NCBI RefSeq assembly: GCF_021730395.1
Contig: NC_069362.1
Location: forward strand, 81,856,001-81,920,000
Length of the DNA: 64,000 nt
Direction: 5' to 3'
DNA from: Mercenaria mercenaria
Taxonomy: Eukaryota; Mollusca; Bivalvia; Venerida; Veneridae
Below are positions 47,801-54,746 of this stretch, piece by piece. Numbering within the stretch: position 1 is the first letter of the stretch; each line of letters opens with the position of its first letter. The position numbers were made by a program, and so were the translations under genes. The notes under the pieces were generated by a model, which did no database searches, was not told the origin of the DNA, and was given only the letters and a program-made list of their open reading frames with translations.

Positions 47801-48745
47801 TCTAAAAAACTAACTTTAGTTTAGTGATTTTGACATATTTGTGTGAGATTTGTGCGAAGGATACAGATTGCGTAAAATGTATCGGCTGCTGTATACGTCA
47901 CGTGAGCGGCACGCGCGACTTCGCTACGTTTGTTGTAAAGGCATTTCACCACTGGTCGGTGTTGAACATAGCATGATGAAATATTTTTATCAGTGTTTCT
48001 GCAGAGAGCATATTTATCGAAATACCGCGAGCATAGGAATACCGCGAGCATAGGTTCCACCACTCTATATGCCTCCCTTCGGGGGCATAAAAAGAGAAAG
48101 AATATATAGTGATAAAAATTTAGAGTGGAAGAAACTAAAAATAACTTTGGTGATATTAAAAGGTTAAAACTTGAGTTTGCAGGATAACTAGGGCCAGGTA
48201 TGTTCAAGGCTGCAAACTGCAGCACTGAACTGCTCTAGGGTAGGGAGGTGGGCGACATTGGGGGGGGGGGGGGGGGGGTTGGTTCCAATTGTACACTGTT
48301 CTCGGAAAATAAGAAAACTTGTAATTAGTCAGTGGTTCCAGTAATTAACCTATAACTTAGAGAATGGCCATAGCGGACACATCGGGTCATTGGGGTCTGG
48401 TAATCTACGATTGGGATAGCAACCAGATCATGATGAATCTTATAGACTGACTCATGTTGACCGACTCTGAATAAATGACAGTATTGATACAGAAAGATGA
48501 GCAGTGAGACAAAGCTTGTGGTCTGTTCTATGGACATGTACACTGCACCAGCCACGTGGAGTTCTAAGCTCGGATACCTTGTGCCCACGACTGCAAAAAA
48601 AATATCCGAATAATACACCAACCGCTAACAGTGATACTTCCTAAAAACAGGAACTTCTTACGACTACAAATAGAAACTCAACACCAAGTATACCTTACAT
48701 TTTCTGTAAAAAAGCGTCAGACATATAGTCTTCTTCCTCAGACAT
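15706..48745 (-). CDS. GPATCH11: GPATCH11 (CCDC75) orthologue, six coding exons
   Basis: Coding exons on the minus strand are 48745-48699, 37872-37649, 32793-32541, 30508-30299, 21390-21309 and 15767-15706. The predicted product is about 292 residues, close to the vertebrate protein. Seen in order: N-terminal EEEDYMSDAFLQK; TRPGLLSK; a Lys/Glu-rich helix; the G-patch core (ENKGFSLLQKMGYKPGMAIG, then GRGGLG); a second charged helix ending SQKVCEQLDSQ; an acidic linker; and the C-terminal LTIYLR...YCIWCGTKY...DKEDLMKHCPGN block, whose cysteines suggest a small zinc site. These blocks match human GPATCH11 in order. The family is nuclear, with kinetochore/splicing-linked reports, and G-patch proteins commonly activate DEAH helicases. 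All exon phases fit, except that exon 3 is one base short in an A-run. Introns of 10.8, 4.9, 2.0, 8.9 and 5.5 kb are packed with transposable elements. Confidence 0.9.
17131..18164 (+). repeat. Family E hairpin element
   Basis: Starts AACAAGAGCACCGCCTTGCG (short palindrome AGCACC/GGTGCT), then GCTCATCTGATTTTTTT. It ends with the same motif inverted (AAAAAATCAGATGAGCT then AAAAA) after a GACGCCGACGCCGACG tract. About five copies of a 172-177-bp unit occur, marked by CAAAAAGCAGG-like phrases at 17241, 17413, 17589, 17762 and 17939. Confidence 0.8.
18168..20093. mobile_element. TIR element with TA flanks
   Basis: The left terminus CACTGGGACCCCTTTATAAC and the right terminus GTTATAAAGGGTTTCGAGTG are imperfect inverted copies. 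TA lies outside both (18166-18167 and 20094-20095), pointing to the Tc1/mariner/pogo group. No transposase frame is seen. A family B element (18573-19565) is inserted inside, so the original non-autonomous element was about 0.9 kb. Confidence 0.7.
18573..19565 (+). repeat. Family B element, ~145-bp repeats
   Basis: Starts ACTAGAGTTGTCACAGGAG with ATACCCCCAC, and ends in the hairpin ATACCCCCGCAAAC / GTTTTGTGGGGGTAT then AAAA (19527-19562). The units carry TGACCTTGACCTTTGACCTA; the GACCTT/AACCTT phrase falls at 18925, 19066, 19211 and 19356. A GGACCGACCGACC tract precedes the hairpin. Confidence 0.8.
20500..20675 (-). repeat. Partial tRNA-derived SINE heads
   Basis: On the minus strand, GGCCTCTATGGCAGAGTGG then TTAAGGTCGCTGACCTGA (A-box-like) and GTGGGTTCGAGCCTCGGGG (B box) run from about 20672 down to 20575. 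A second, shorter head sits at about 20501-20535. They match the SINE at 39333. They are truncated and sit inside the family A element. Confidence 0.65.
20836..21308. other. GPATCH11 intron 5 sequence, no further feature
   Basis: AT-rich intronic sequence next to exon 5. Nothing recognised. Confidence 0.5.
21309..21390 (-). CDS. GPATCH11: GPATCH11 exon 5
   Basis: 82 nt between the acceptor TTTATTACAG and the donor AATG|GTAAGT. It encodes TEEKLDVLTIYLRTKHKYCI then WCGTKYN, the most conserved C-terminal block of GPATCH11 (human [20 protein letters not shown]). The final G joins AT of exon 6 to form Asp. Confidence 0.9.
21420..22372 (+). repeat. Family H hairpin element
   Basis: Starts AACAAGTGGAAATAATT with CCCCCACCACTGG, and ends with a GGACGGACGGAGACC tract and CCCCCCACCACTTGTGGCGG. 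About five units contain CCTTTGACCTTGAGTTGTGA; successive copies at 21557, 21696, 21842, 21999 and 22156 step by 139-157 bp. Confidence 0.65.
22749..23540 (+). repeat. Family F hairpin element, 3'-truncated
   Basis: Starts ACTAGAAGATG with GCGCCATGTCTCCCC, like the complete copy at 35450. It has about four to five units of the TTTCAACAT...GTGGTTCTCAAGTTA type. The expected GGGGAGACAT hairpin is missing; a family D element begins about 12 bp later. Confidence 0.65.
23552..24902 (+). repeat. Family D hairpin element, full form
   Basis: Starts AACAAGAGTGCAAGAATGTC with TATACGCCCGTCAC. It contains a poly(A) tract (23850-23899) and five units of about 157 bp (CGCATGACAC at 24241, 24399, 24555 and 24713; CACATGACAC at 24087). 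It ends with CCGCCCGCC repeats and the hairpin CGTCCCGTTTTTCAAACGGG then CGTATAAAAA. The short copy at 40911-41247 keeps both ends but loses the array. Confidence 0.8.
24905..29783 (-). mobile_element. DIRS-type tyrosine-recombinase retrotransposon (fossil)
   Basis: A DIRS-like element on the minus strand. Parts in order are a gag-like region (about 28577-29476), a reverse transcriptase region (about 27700-28300), an RNase H region (about 26900-27300, with TDGSHLGWG and LSDSTTAVCYV) and a tyrosine recombinase region (about 25650-26270). The ends are terminal repeats near 24905-24975 and 29740-29783. An internal complementary region at about 25212-25330 carries the complement of both ends back to back, a hallmark of DIRS. 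The element is broken, with roughly half a dozen interruptions. It looks moderately old, since its ends are still easily matched. It sits in GPATCH11 intron 4 in the same orientation as the gene. Confidence 0.88.
29784..30298 (+). repeat. Relics of hairpin-element 3' ends
   Basis: Around 30165-30205 lies a degraded family A end (AGCTCGCACTAAGCAC / GCTCAAGTGAGTG). Around 30250-30290 lies a degraded family G end (AATAGCTCTCCC...AATAGTCAAGCTAAAAA). GATGGACAGATAGATAGAC near 29993 is a typical pre-hairpin tract. This is intron 4 sequence adjoining exon 4. Confidence 0.5.
30299..30508 (-). CDS. GPATCH11: GPATCH11 exon 4 (acidic linker)
   Basis: Flanked by the acceptor ATCTTTTCAG and the donor AGT|GTATGT; 210 nt, phase 0 at both ends. 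It encodes GIAEPHEPFFWPEALLP, corresponding to the QVPREAWYWL block of the human protein, then an acidic, low-complexity stretch with DDDDTDD. A family A element begins only about 16 nt upstream of the acceptor (30524-30525). Confidence 0.88.
30524..32336 (+). repeat. Family A element filling GPATCH11 intron 3
   Basis: Starts AACAAGAGGACCATGATGG, has about eleven to twelve units of the GAGGTCACAAGGTTTTTCTA type, a GGACGGACACACACACGG tract, and the hairpin AGCTCACCTTGTCAC / GTGACAGGTGAGCT then AAAAA (about 32297-32335). It is the closest relative in the window of the copy at 10541. It occupies about 1.81 kb of the 2.03-kb intron 3, antisense to the gene. Confidence 0.9.
32541..32793 (-). CDS. 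GPATCH11: GPATCH11 exon 3, with a one-base frame break in an A-run
   Basis: The acceptor TTTTAAG|GTGTTGG completes Gly and continues VGRTEPIPVEVKTGRGGLG, the end of the G-patch. EQKRKKDERVQMHKYWSAK then runs to FMKRMMKK, where a stop appears. The remaining sequence encodes the family-like KDLYKSQKVCEQLDSQL only in the next frame. The switch lies at the A6 run (32612-32617 on the plus strand), where seven A would keep the frame. The exon is 253 nt, whereas neighbouring phases require 254. Donor TTG|GTAAGG. Either an assembly/homopolymer error or a true lesion. Confidence 0.85.
32800..33480. other. Intron 2 sequence with G-rich microsatellite
   Basis: No gene. GTGGGGGGGTGTGTGTGTGG then a run of G lies near 33159-33187. 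A GGGGCATAATTTTGACAAAA phrase near 33108 may be a hairpin-element relic. Confidence 0.5.
33485..33673 (+). repeat. Family A 5' leader module, fused to family G
   Basis: ACAAGAGGGTCATGATGACC then CTCACCTGAGTAATATGAG and the same leader as at 3279 and 6605. It ends at CAAGGCTTTATTTT, the same internal point as the other two, and is followed directly by the family G start. Confidence 0.7.
33674..35372 (+). repeat. Family G hairpin element, 163-bp repeats
   Basis: Starts AACAAGAGCTGTCTGATGAC (palindromic GCTGTC/GACAGC) with GCTCGACTTTTCC, and ends ATTCTTCGAATAGTCGAGCT then AAAAAA. Seven to eight copies of a 163-bp unit occur; CTGG(A/C)CATGG lies at 34231, 34394, 34557, 34720, 34883 and about 35046. 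Runs of 61-63-codon plus-strand frames are created by the repeat and are not genes. Confidence 0.8.
35450..36728 (+). repeat. Family F hairpin element, complete
   Basis: Starts ACTAGAAAATGC with GCGCATGTCTCCCCC, and ends with (GGAC)n (36665-36692) and the hairpin ATGTCTCCAGGGGAGACAT (36707-36725). Units carry CTGTGACCTTGACCTTT; GACCTT falls at 35655, 35800, 35945, 36090, 36235, 36380 and 36526, a 145-bp step identical to family A. Confidence 0.85.
36760..37487 (+). repeat. Family A element, 5'-truncated
   Basis: Four units of the TTTTGGACAAGAAGATTTTT type, the same minisatellite as at 7790-8450. A GACGCACGACTGACGAC tract and the hairpin AGCTCAACATGAGCC / GGCTCAGGTGAGCT then AAAAA follow. Another degraded hairpin, AGCTCATCTGTGATC...CAGCTCAGATGGACT, follows at 37511-37551. 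Confidence 0.7.
37649..37872 (-). CDS. GPATCH11: GPATCH11 exon 2 (charged helix and G-patch core)
   Basis: The acceptor TTTTATTAG precedes base 37872 and the donor TCAG|GTGTGT follows 37649. The 224-nt exon reads through without a stop: PDTRPGLLSK, a Lys/Glu-rich helix, then the G-patch core with KGFSLLQKMGYKPG and GKSG. The first base completes the codon begun in exon 1. The last base begins a Gly codon completed in exon 3. Confidence 0.92.
37873..38590. other. Intron 1 sequence next to GPATCH11 exon 2
   Basis: AT-rich intron. No repeat boundary or gene seen. Confidence 0.4.
38595..39835 (+). repeat. Family E element, 5'-truncated, carrying a SINE
   Basis: Several units of the CTAAGTCCAAAAGGGGCCAT type and a decayed end GTGATGACAATAACTTATC...AAATCAGATAATAAA (about 39778-39830), matching the family E end at 18100-18164. 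The array is interrupted by the SINE at 39333-39612. Confidence 0.7.
39333..39612 (+). repeat. tRNA-derived SINE
   Basis: The tRNA-like head has GTGGCCGAGTGGTTAAGG (A-box region) and GTGGGTTCGAGCCTCACT (B box). A body follows, and then the tail GTGCGACGTTAAACCCAACA followed by AAATAAATAAA-like sequence. The head resembles Leu/Ser tRNA, but the molecule is not a tRNA gene: it runs straight into a 180-bp body and an A-rich tail. It is inserted into a family E unit. Confidence 0.85.
39836..40910. other. Intron 1 sequence, short local duplication
   Basis: No gene. Around 40257-40328 the phrase TACATCTTTTGACAGGAATG (first copy GCATCTTTTGAC...) occurs twice about 48 bp apart, a local tandem duplication. 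Confidence 0.5.
40911..41247 (+). repeat. Family D hairpin element, short deletion form
   Basis: Starts AACAAGAGTGCAAGAATGTC, nearly identical to the first ~250 bp of the element at 23552. It jumps to GTCTGTGGACGCCGCCC and the hairpin CGTCCCGTTTTTCAAACGGG then CGTATAAAAA. The 157-bp array is absent. Total 337 bp. Confidence 0.85.
41920..42130. repeat. Local direct duplication (~80 bp)
   Basis: The segment from GAATGTTGTATTGCTTAAAA to AATTACAACCACTAC at about 41920-42000 recurs at about 42051-42130 with apparent identity, about 131 bp apart. Confidence 0.75.
42792..42868. repeat. Perfect hairpin, 31-bp arms
   Basis: CGTCATGTCAGCGCAATAAC... at 42792-42822 is exactly matched inverted at 42838-42868, around a 15-nt AT loop. 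Confidence 0.85.
42960..44145 (+). repeat. Family D/I hairpin-type element, degraded ends
   Basis: The leader matches family D (TTTACCAGGTAGAGATAG, then GTACCACAGAAAAGTGGTC). Units follow with TGACCTTGACCTTAGACCTA or TGACCTTTGAGCTAGGGGT and GACACGTCGTCTCATC. A GCGGACGGACGGAATGACAG tract and the end TATAGTCCCCGAAACTGG...AACCAAGACTAATAA follow. Confidence 0.6.
44711..46215. other. Intron 1 sequence, no gene recognised
   Basis: AT-rich, with an A-run at 45333-45348 and a CTAT microsatellite near 46151. A 92-codon open frame at 45252-45530 is lysine-rich from the A-run and has no recognisable motif. Confidence 0.4.
46218..48094 (+). repeat. Family C hairpin element split by a TIR element
   Basis: Starts AACAAGAGCTGTCTCCATAG with ATATGCCCCCGATGG. 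Four to five units carry GACCTTTGAGCTACGGACCT and GACACGTCGTCTTACTGTGG. The tract GCGGACAGACTGACAGACGG follows, and the end TATATGCCTCCCTTCGGGGG then CATAAAAAG. The end is separated from the body by the insertion 47100-48065. Confidence 0.8.
47100..48065. mobile_element. TIR element with TA flanks
   Basis: GAGTGGCGGAACCTATGCTC at 47100 is matched inverted by GAGCATAGGTTCCACCACTC ending at 48065, both extending to the palindrome-like GCGGTAT / ATACCGC. TA flanks both ends (47098-47099 and 48066-48067). The right end repeats AATACCGCGAGCATAGG twice in tandem, and an additional degenerate copy lies internally near 47307-47330. No transposase is seen. Confidence 0.75.
48095..48698. other. Start of GPATCH11 intron 1
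   Basis: Intron sequence between exon 1 and the family C element. It includes a pure G run at about 48260-48277. Confidence 0.5.
48699..48745 (-). CDS. GPATCH11: GPATCH11 exon 1 (start codon)
   Basis: The ATG (48745-48743, context AAAATGTCT) opens MSEEEDYMSDAFLQK, matching the conserved EEDYMSD start of GPATCH11. The exon ends AAAAT|GTAAGG, leaving two bases of a codon completed by the first A of exon 2 (ATA, Ile). Any upstream non-coding exon is not visible. Confidence 0.85.
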
Positions 48746-49655
48746 TTTACTTTAGCGTGGCACTGGGTATATGCAGGCTTTTCCCCTGATTTGCGGATTT
48801 GTACAACTAATGACCCCTGGCGGTCGCGGCAATTTTTTCTAATAAAAGGGAGATAACTTTTCATTTTTTATTTATTCGGTATCCGGTCCAGTTGTCCTTG
48901 ACTGTTTTTAACGCATCTTTTGTTAGAAAATACGAACTCGCGCTCTCTTCCCTTCTCTCCCAGATTTTAACTACCAATACTGTTCATATTTCATACTGTT
49001 GTAGAGGCCAATAGGCCTATATAAAGTCGGACCTTTCCTTCTGTGTTCTCCCAAACTGCTGTACCATTCACATACGTCTTACTCATATAAACTCATTCAT
49101 AGTCACTATAATGTCTCAAAGTCACTGATAGCAACTGGCCTTAAATTTTATGGACAGACCCACCAAATGTTTGTTCAATCGATTTTTAAATGTGCACCTA
49201 CTGGTGCAGAAACTAGAAATCTACGCCCTATAAATTATGTTTTTATAGCAAAGGCCAGTATGATTACTTTAATGTGTTTTAAAATTACTACTTGTTGTTG
49301 TTTTTTGGGGTTTTTTTTTTGTTTTTTTTTTTGCTTGTTTTTGTTTTTTGTTCGCAGAAAAAATGAAAATATCTTACAGAGTAGATACTAATAAGTAAGT
49401 ATATTCAAGTACAACGTATGGAGTATTATAAAGTGGTTGTCAAAGTCATTTTGTGGAATATCATGGACATCTGTGCAAGGCTGTCCTCTTCCCATCCCCA
49501 CTTGGATCGCCCCTTGCCAACACACCTTACTTGTAACATGAGGGCATGACTTGGCAAATGATCATCTATGAATCAAAATCTAACGTAAGTTACAGTAAGT
49601 ACTTGTAATTTTAATTGTAAATTTACGGCTGGTGAAAATACGTTAATATTAAGCA
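48746..49655. other. GPATCH11 upstream region
   Basis: Sequence 5' of the GPATCH11 start codon (minus strand); promoter and 5' UTR should lie here. AAGTTATCTCCCTTTTATTA, a phrase common in short repeats, lies about 100 nt upstream. T-rich tracts occur at 49300-49350. No TATA box is convincing. Confidence 0.35.
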
Positions 49656-49659
49656 TACC

Positions 49660-49830
49660 GTATGGACCCGATGGTCGAGCTTTCCTAGGGAGGTGACTGA
49701 AAGCCCCGGTGTTAGGATCCTAGCTACTCCCAATGCGATGTGTCATTGAAAGACATTTTACCACGATTGCCTAAGTCAACCCAGGTGCAAATTACTGGGT
49801 TGAGGTATGACTGGTTTTTATCTGTTTCTA
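49660..49830 (+). repeat. Possible second SINE type
   Basis: ATGGACCCGATGGTCGAGCT and GGTGTTAGGATCCTAGCTAC resemble a decayed A/B-box head. They are followed by GTGTCATTGAAAGACATTTT and GTCAACCCAGGTGCAAATTA. Low confidence, because no A-rich tail or duplication is clear. Confidence 0.4.
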
Positions 49831-51329
49831 AAATAGGATCGCTCGAAAGCTCTACAGTCCTTATGTTCATTACACAATGATTCAAGCACTTAAATGTTTT
49901 GACTGCAGGTCCTATTTCTATGGCTGTTTTTCTCCATTTCCAAGCACAACCACTACCAAGTTTCTAATACATAACCCGAGTGTAGATAAACTGTCTTCTT
50001 CAGTGTAGCTATTACCTGTATTCAAACATACTTTAGTTTTTATAGCAAAGGCCAGTATGATTACTAAATATGTTTTACTAGTTGTTTTTTTTTTGTTTTT
50101 GTTTGTTTGTTGTGTTTTTTTTTTTTTGTTGTTGTTGTTGTTCGCTTTTTGTTTTCTTAAAGAATTGATCAAATTTCTACCGGTGGTATAAGTCCGCTGC
50201 GACTGTTATAGTACGTGACTGAAACACCAGGTTTTTCACTCAAAGTAGATTTTAAAAGTCCACGAATACTTGCCAAAAAAGAAAAGAAAACACGTTTTAC
50301 AGAAAACATTATCTTTAACATCATGATAATCTTTACACATAGCTTAAGATTTTCAGATAGATTTACTTCATAAAGGATTTATATGATCATGATTATTTTA
50401 AAGATAGTTTGTAATTGTAGGCAATATGTCAGCTGATGTCTTATTAAATCTTATGGTTTTCCCCAACGATGAATTTTCATGTCAACGTATCATCCACTCC
50501 GGCAGATAAAATTAACTGAACGGTTATTAGGTTTAACATAGGTCTACTAGTGTGTGCCTGGAAAGGTTGATACGGTAATCAGGAACAAAGCTATAGAACA
50601 TCCGAACAAAACAGCCCTAGACTCGGTTTGACTAAGCCTGATGAAATTTGAAAAGCAATTAACGCCTCATCCCCCAGCACCTGTTTGGTCGGAAACTATT
50701 TTACAACGAAATTATCCCAAAGGATCAGAAATAATAACACTACGCCCAGTAAAGGGTACCTTTTTTACAGTCTCAACGATTGCAATGCTGTTTTGGTAGT
50801 TATTCATATCATAAAGAAGCAAACTCTTTTACGAAGAAACCGTAAGGACCAGGGATAATAACCATGCTTCAACCATGTTCTAAAAGCTTTCCATACAACC
50901 CATCATTTCTGTTGTGATAGTTAATAAAATCATTCTGAAGCGTCCAAGTAAAATGACAGCAGATTCGAGTGATGAGATGTACAACACCCCTCATGAACTG
51001 AGCGGAAGTCATATACTAAATTTTGTTTTAGGGTACCAAAATGGTGATTTTCGAGGTCTTTTTCTGTCACTCTAGACATCACAATATGGTAATAATCCAT
51101 GTTAAAACAAATGCATGTATATACAATTGTTATTGTGATCTTGAAATATAACAGTAGTTTTTATTATTTTCTAGTTATCATTCTCGATCGTGTAACGACA
51201 GCAACAATGCTTCATAAAAACGTATGCTAACCTATAGGAACCACTAGTATATACAAATTTCACTTCGTGGCGTTATGTCTTTGTACAATCAAACAGCTAC
51301 GATGAGTTTTTATGAAACCTAATTAAATG

Positions 51330-51389
51330 TGTGTGTGTGCGCGCGCGCGCGCGTGCGTGCGTGCGTGCGTGTGTGTGTTTTTTTTTTCA
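51330..51389. repeat. Alternating purine-pyrimidine tract (GT)n(GC)n(GTGC)n
   Basis: About 50 bp of strictly alternating GT and GC steps followed by a T-run. Such tracts favour Z-DNA. Confidence 0.85.
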
Positions 51390-51494
51390 ATTCTGAAGTT
51401 ATTACACTGGTTGCGTTGAAAAATCCGTCAAAAGAATTTATTACTTATTGTGACATTTGATTAAATAAATCATCTGCACTAGTATATTAGGTTA

Positions 51495-51629
51495 ATTATA
51501 ATAGTAGCTCGATCTGTGATGCTGTATTCGGCTCGAGTGGATTTTTGCCAGATCGGATCTCACGAGGCGTGCAAAATCCACGAAAGCCGAATACAAAATC
51601 CCAGACTAGAGTCTAGCTACTGCTATAAT
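51495..51629. repeat. Short MITE-like inverted-repeat element
   Basis: ATTATAATAGTAGCT at 51495 is matched inverted by AGCTACTGCTATAAT ending at 51629. Inside is a second inverted pair, GTATTCGGCTCGAGTGGATT / AATCCACGAAAGCCGAATAC. About 135 bp, non-coding. Confidence 0.6.
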
Positions 51630-52181
51630 GACCCTTTAATTATATACCTCCACCATTTTGTTTGTTGTTTTGTTTATCTGGACATTAATGAAAGTACTCC
51701 AGCAACATACACTACAAAAGGTACAATACGGATTTTTTTTCTGCTTGTTCATATTCACTTGTGAAATACAAGCCGATTTTTTACAGAATGTATATAGGTA
51801 TATAATAAAGTAACATTACATGCTGTTTGTAAGTCACTTTCGAGCTGTCCTGCTGGCAAGAAACAGTGATATTGCATTTCACGGTATAGGTTAGGAAATG
51901 TAATTATACCTCCTACGAATCTTGTGAAGTTAAAGGTATGTAAATATGATAATGTTATTTTTAATGGTAACGGAGTGCAGTGTTTACAGTTTCGAATAAA
52001 ATCTAGAATTTAACCTTTGCTGTATATACGATGTGAAAATCGCCACATATGTCTTGACCTTTATCAGTTTGTTCCAGTTTGGTTACATATAAATTCAGTC
52101 CGAATTTTGTAGTGACCAAATGTGTGCAACATACTTTTATTCCATTTATATACAAATAACAATATTCATCGGCTGATAACA

Positions 52182-54439
52182 ATGATCGTTCAAAACATAA
52201 TAATAGTATTTGGACTGTGCTGTTTCAGGACGAGTTTCGCAGGTGAAATCTCTCTCCAGACCCGTCTTGGGACAGTTATTGGTAGACAGGTTCAAACTTC
52301 ATTTAATGGGAAGACTGGGATAGTTAATACATTTCATGGAATTCCATATGCCGAGCCGCCTACGGGTAACAGAAGATTCAGGAAACCCGTGCCAAAAGCG
52401 AACCTTCAGAGCCCATACAACGCCTCTGATTTCGGTCCTGCTTGTCCCCAGGACTTGTTCATGATGATGGGATGGGTCCCTGGATACCCGTATGTGGACG
52501 AAGATTGTCTTTCTTTGAATGTGTTCACACCAGAACATGCAAAGTCACCTGGTAGCCATGGAAATTATGCTGTGATGGTATGGATCTATGGTGGAGCATA
52601 CGTGATTGGCCAGAGCAAAATGTATTCTGGAGAAAATTTAACACTTGTTGGGGATGTAATTGTAGTGACGGTAAATTACAGAATAACTTCCCTAGGATTT
52701 CTCAGTACAGGGAGTAGCAAGTACCCCGGAAATGCGGGATTATGGGATCAGCAATTGGCAATCAAATGGGTTCATGACAATATCGCCGACTTCGGAGGGG
52801 ATCCAAACCGCGTTACTATATTTGGAGAGTCTGCAGGGGGTTCAAGCGTTCTCTTTCAGGCATTATATCCAGGAAACAAAGGTCTTTTTCAGCGTCTTAT
52901 CACAGAAAGTGGCAGCCCATTGTGCCCCTGGGCTTACCAACCAAATCCAAAGAAATACGCAAGAATGTTGGCTGATAAACTCGGCTGTACAGATCCTGAT
53001 CTTGACCTTGCTGTGGATTGTTTGCAGCACCTTGACGCTATGGCTGTTGTTAACAACAGTCGCGTGGGGTCTCAGGATGACACTGTATTTAGGGCTGAAT
53101 GGGTTCCAAACTATGACAATGACTTCATTAGACGTTCTCAAGATCAGATGTTTGTTTCTGGAATCGATATGTTTAAAGACTTGGATTATATGGCTGGCGT
53201 TAACAACAATGATGGTGCATTTGTAACATTGTTAGCGATACAACCATATATGGTCAGCCAGATTAACAAAAGCTTTAGCCAAGGTATACCTAGAGACTTT
53301 TTCAATAACTTTTATATCCCAATGTATTTCAATGATTACCGAGGAAACACTAGTAAACTGATTAAGGATATGGTAGCATTTGTGTACACAGACTGGAGAG
53401 ATTTACATAATGACAATTACACAAGACAGAAATTCTTAGAATTTTCTGGTGACTATAATTTCTTTATGCCGATTTTATCTAGTATAAGAGCGCATGCTCA
53501 TACTCCAGCAAAGTCTAAATCGTTTCTGTACGAGTTCCACGTGCGGGCTACTTTCAACAAATCCCCGGCATGGGTACAGGGAGCCAACCACGGAGATGAG
53601 TTACCGTTCGTTTTTGGTTTTCCGGATTTGATGGCGGATGGAATGGGATTCCGAAATAATGTTCCGGACAATGAAAAACAAATTTCCACAAATATGATGA
53701 TAATGTGGAGTAACTTTGCCAAAACAGGGTAAGGTTTGCTAAGCGATTGCGTTCGAAATATCATTTATACAGCTGAGCTCTGCTTAAGTTAAAGATGTCC
53801 ATTTTTTCTTGGTTATAAGTAGATCGGTCTTTATATGAAATGGTTATCGTTTTATACAAATATACTTCAATATTTCATTGTTTCTTGTTTAAATACTCCT
53901 GAAATAGTACTTGGAAATTACTGGAACTAATCACGAATCAGATAACTTGCGGCATCTATAAACAATCGGAACTACGTGGAAATATTTCTTTCTACTTTCT
54001 GTATTCTTCATTGTCATTTTTGAACTTTCTTGTCCGTGCAGAAATTAAAAGGATCTTGTCCGTGCAGAAATTAAAAGGAATCATATTTTGAAAATAAAGC
54101 TGTTGTTTGCTACATGTTTTTCATTCGAGAGATTTCCATTGCAGTTAATAAGAATTTCGAAGATATTTTTAAGTATTCGTACATGGTATGCTTTTGTACA
54201 ATTTCAGAAACCCAAATTTTCCAGTCACCGTCCCAGAGTCTATAGTTTGGCCAGAGTACAATCTCGAAACTAAACGCTTCCTGATGATTGATGAGAACAA
54301 ATCGTCTGTCTCACAAAACCTATTTGGTGCCAGAGCCTCGTTTTGGCTTGAACTCGAACCACAGATGCATGCTCTTGAAATGACAGATTCAAATGTTCAT
54401 CACGAAACGGGTTTAGGTATACCTATTATAGTTGGATGA
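52182..54439 (+). CDS. Type-B carboxylesterase / cholinesterase-like, two exons
   Basis: Coding join is 52182-53728 and 54208-54439 (592 residues). The ATG at 52182 opens a signal peptide (MIVQNIIIVFGLCCF...SFAGE), which is why it is preferred to upstream codons. Seen: GIPYAEPPTGNRRF; the type-B signature EDCLSLNVF; the oxyanion-hole region YGGAYVIG; the nucleophile in FGESAGGSS (Ser217); the acid position in GVNNNDGAF (Asp344 where Glu is usual); and His470 in GANHGDELPFVFG. The Ser-to-acid spacing of 127 equals that of acetylcholinesterase. Exon 1 ends ACAGG|GTAAGG; exon 2 begins after TTTCAG at 54207, giving AKTGNPNFP. Expected to hydrolyse carboxylic esters in the secretory pathway or outside the cell. 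No C-terminal anchor or tetramerisation tail is seen, so carboxylesterase is more likely than true acetylcholinesterase. Confidence 0.92.
54036..54080 (+). repeat. Tandem duplication in the esterase intron
   Basis: TCTTGTCCGTGCAGAAATTA occurs twice in tandem within the 479-bp intron. Very short and recent-looking. Confidence 0.8.
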
Positions 54440-54746
54440 ATCTTCGAGCTGTGGGCAATTTAACATTATGTATAATCACAAAATACATGTTATTTAGGAA
54501 CATTACTTCACGAAAATAGTAATTTAGTAATTTTATAGAAGCAGAAAGTTCCGAGACAATTACTGGTAAAACAGAATACATGTATTGTAATCAGTATTAA
54601 AATGACAAGCTTGTGTATGGCATTTTCTGTGTGCATGTACATATGCAAAAACCGTAAGCATATACAAGAATGTTTTTTCTGTATCATTGTTGTCATCTTT
54701 AAATGCCAGTTTCATCCTGATGCTACTCTTTCAATGGTTGTCGTAG

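Noticed and set aside
48664-48864. 66-codon minus-strand frame over GPATCH11 exon 1
   Set aside because: Different frame from the conserved EEEDYMSD start and without motifs.
52732-53226. 164-codon frame inside the esterase exon
   Set aside because: Shifted-frame shadow of the esterase coding sequence.
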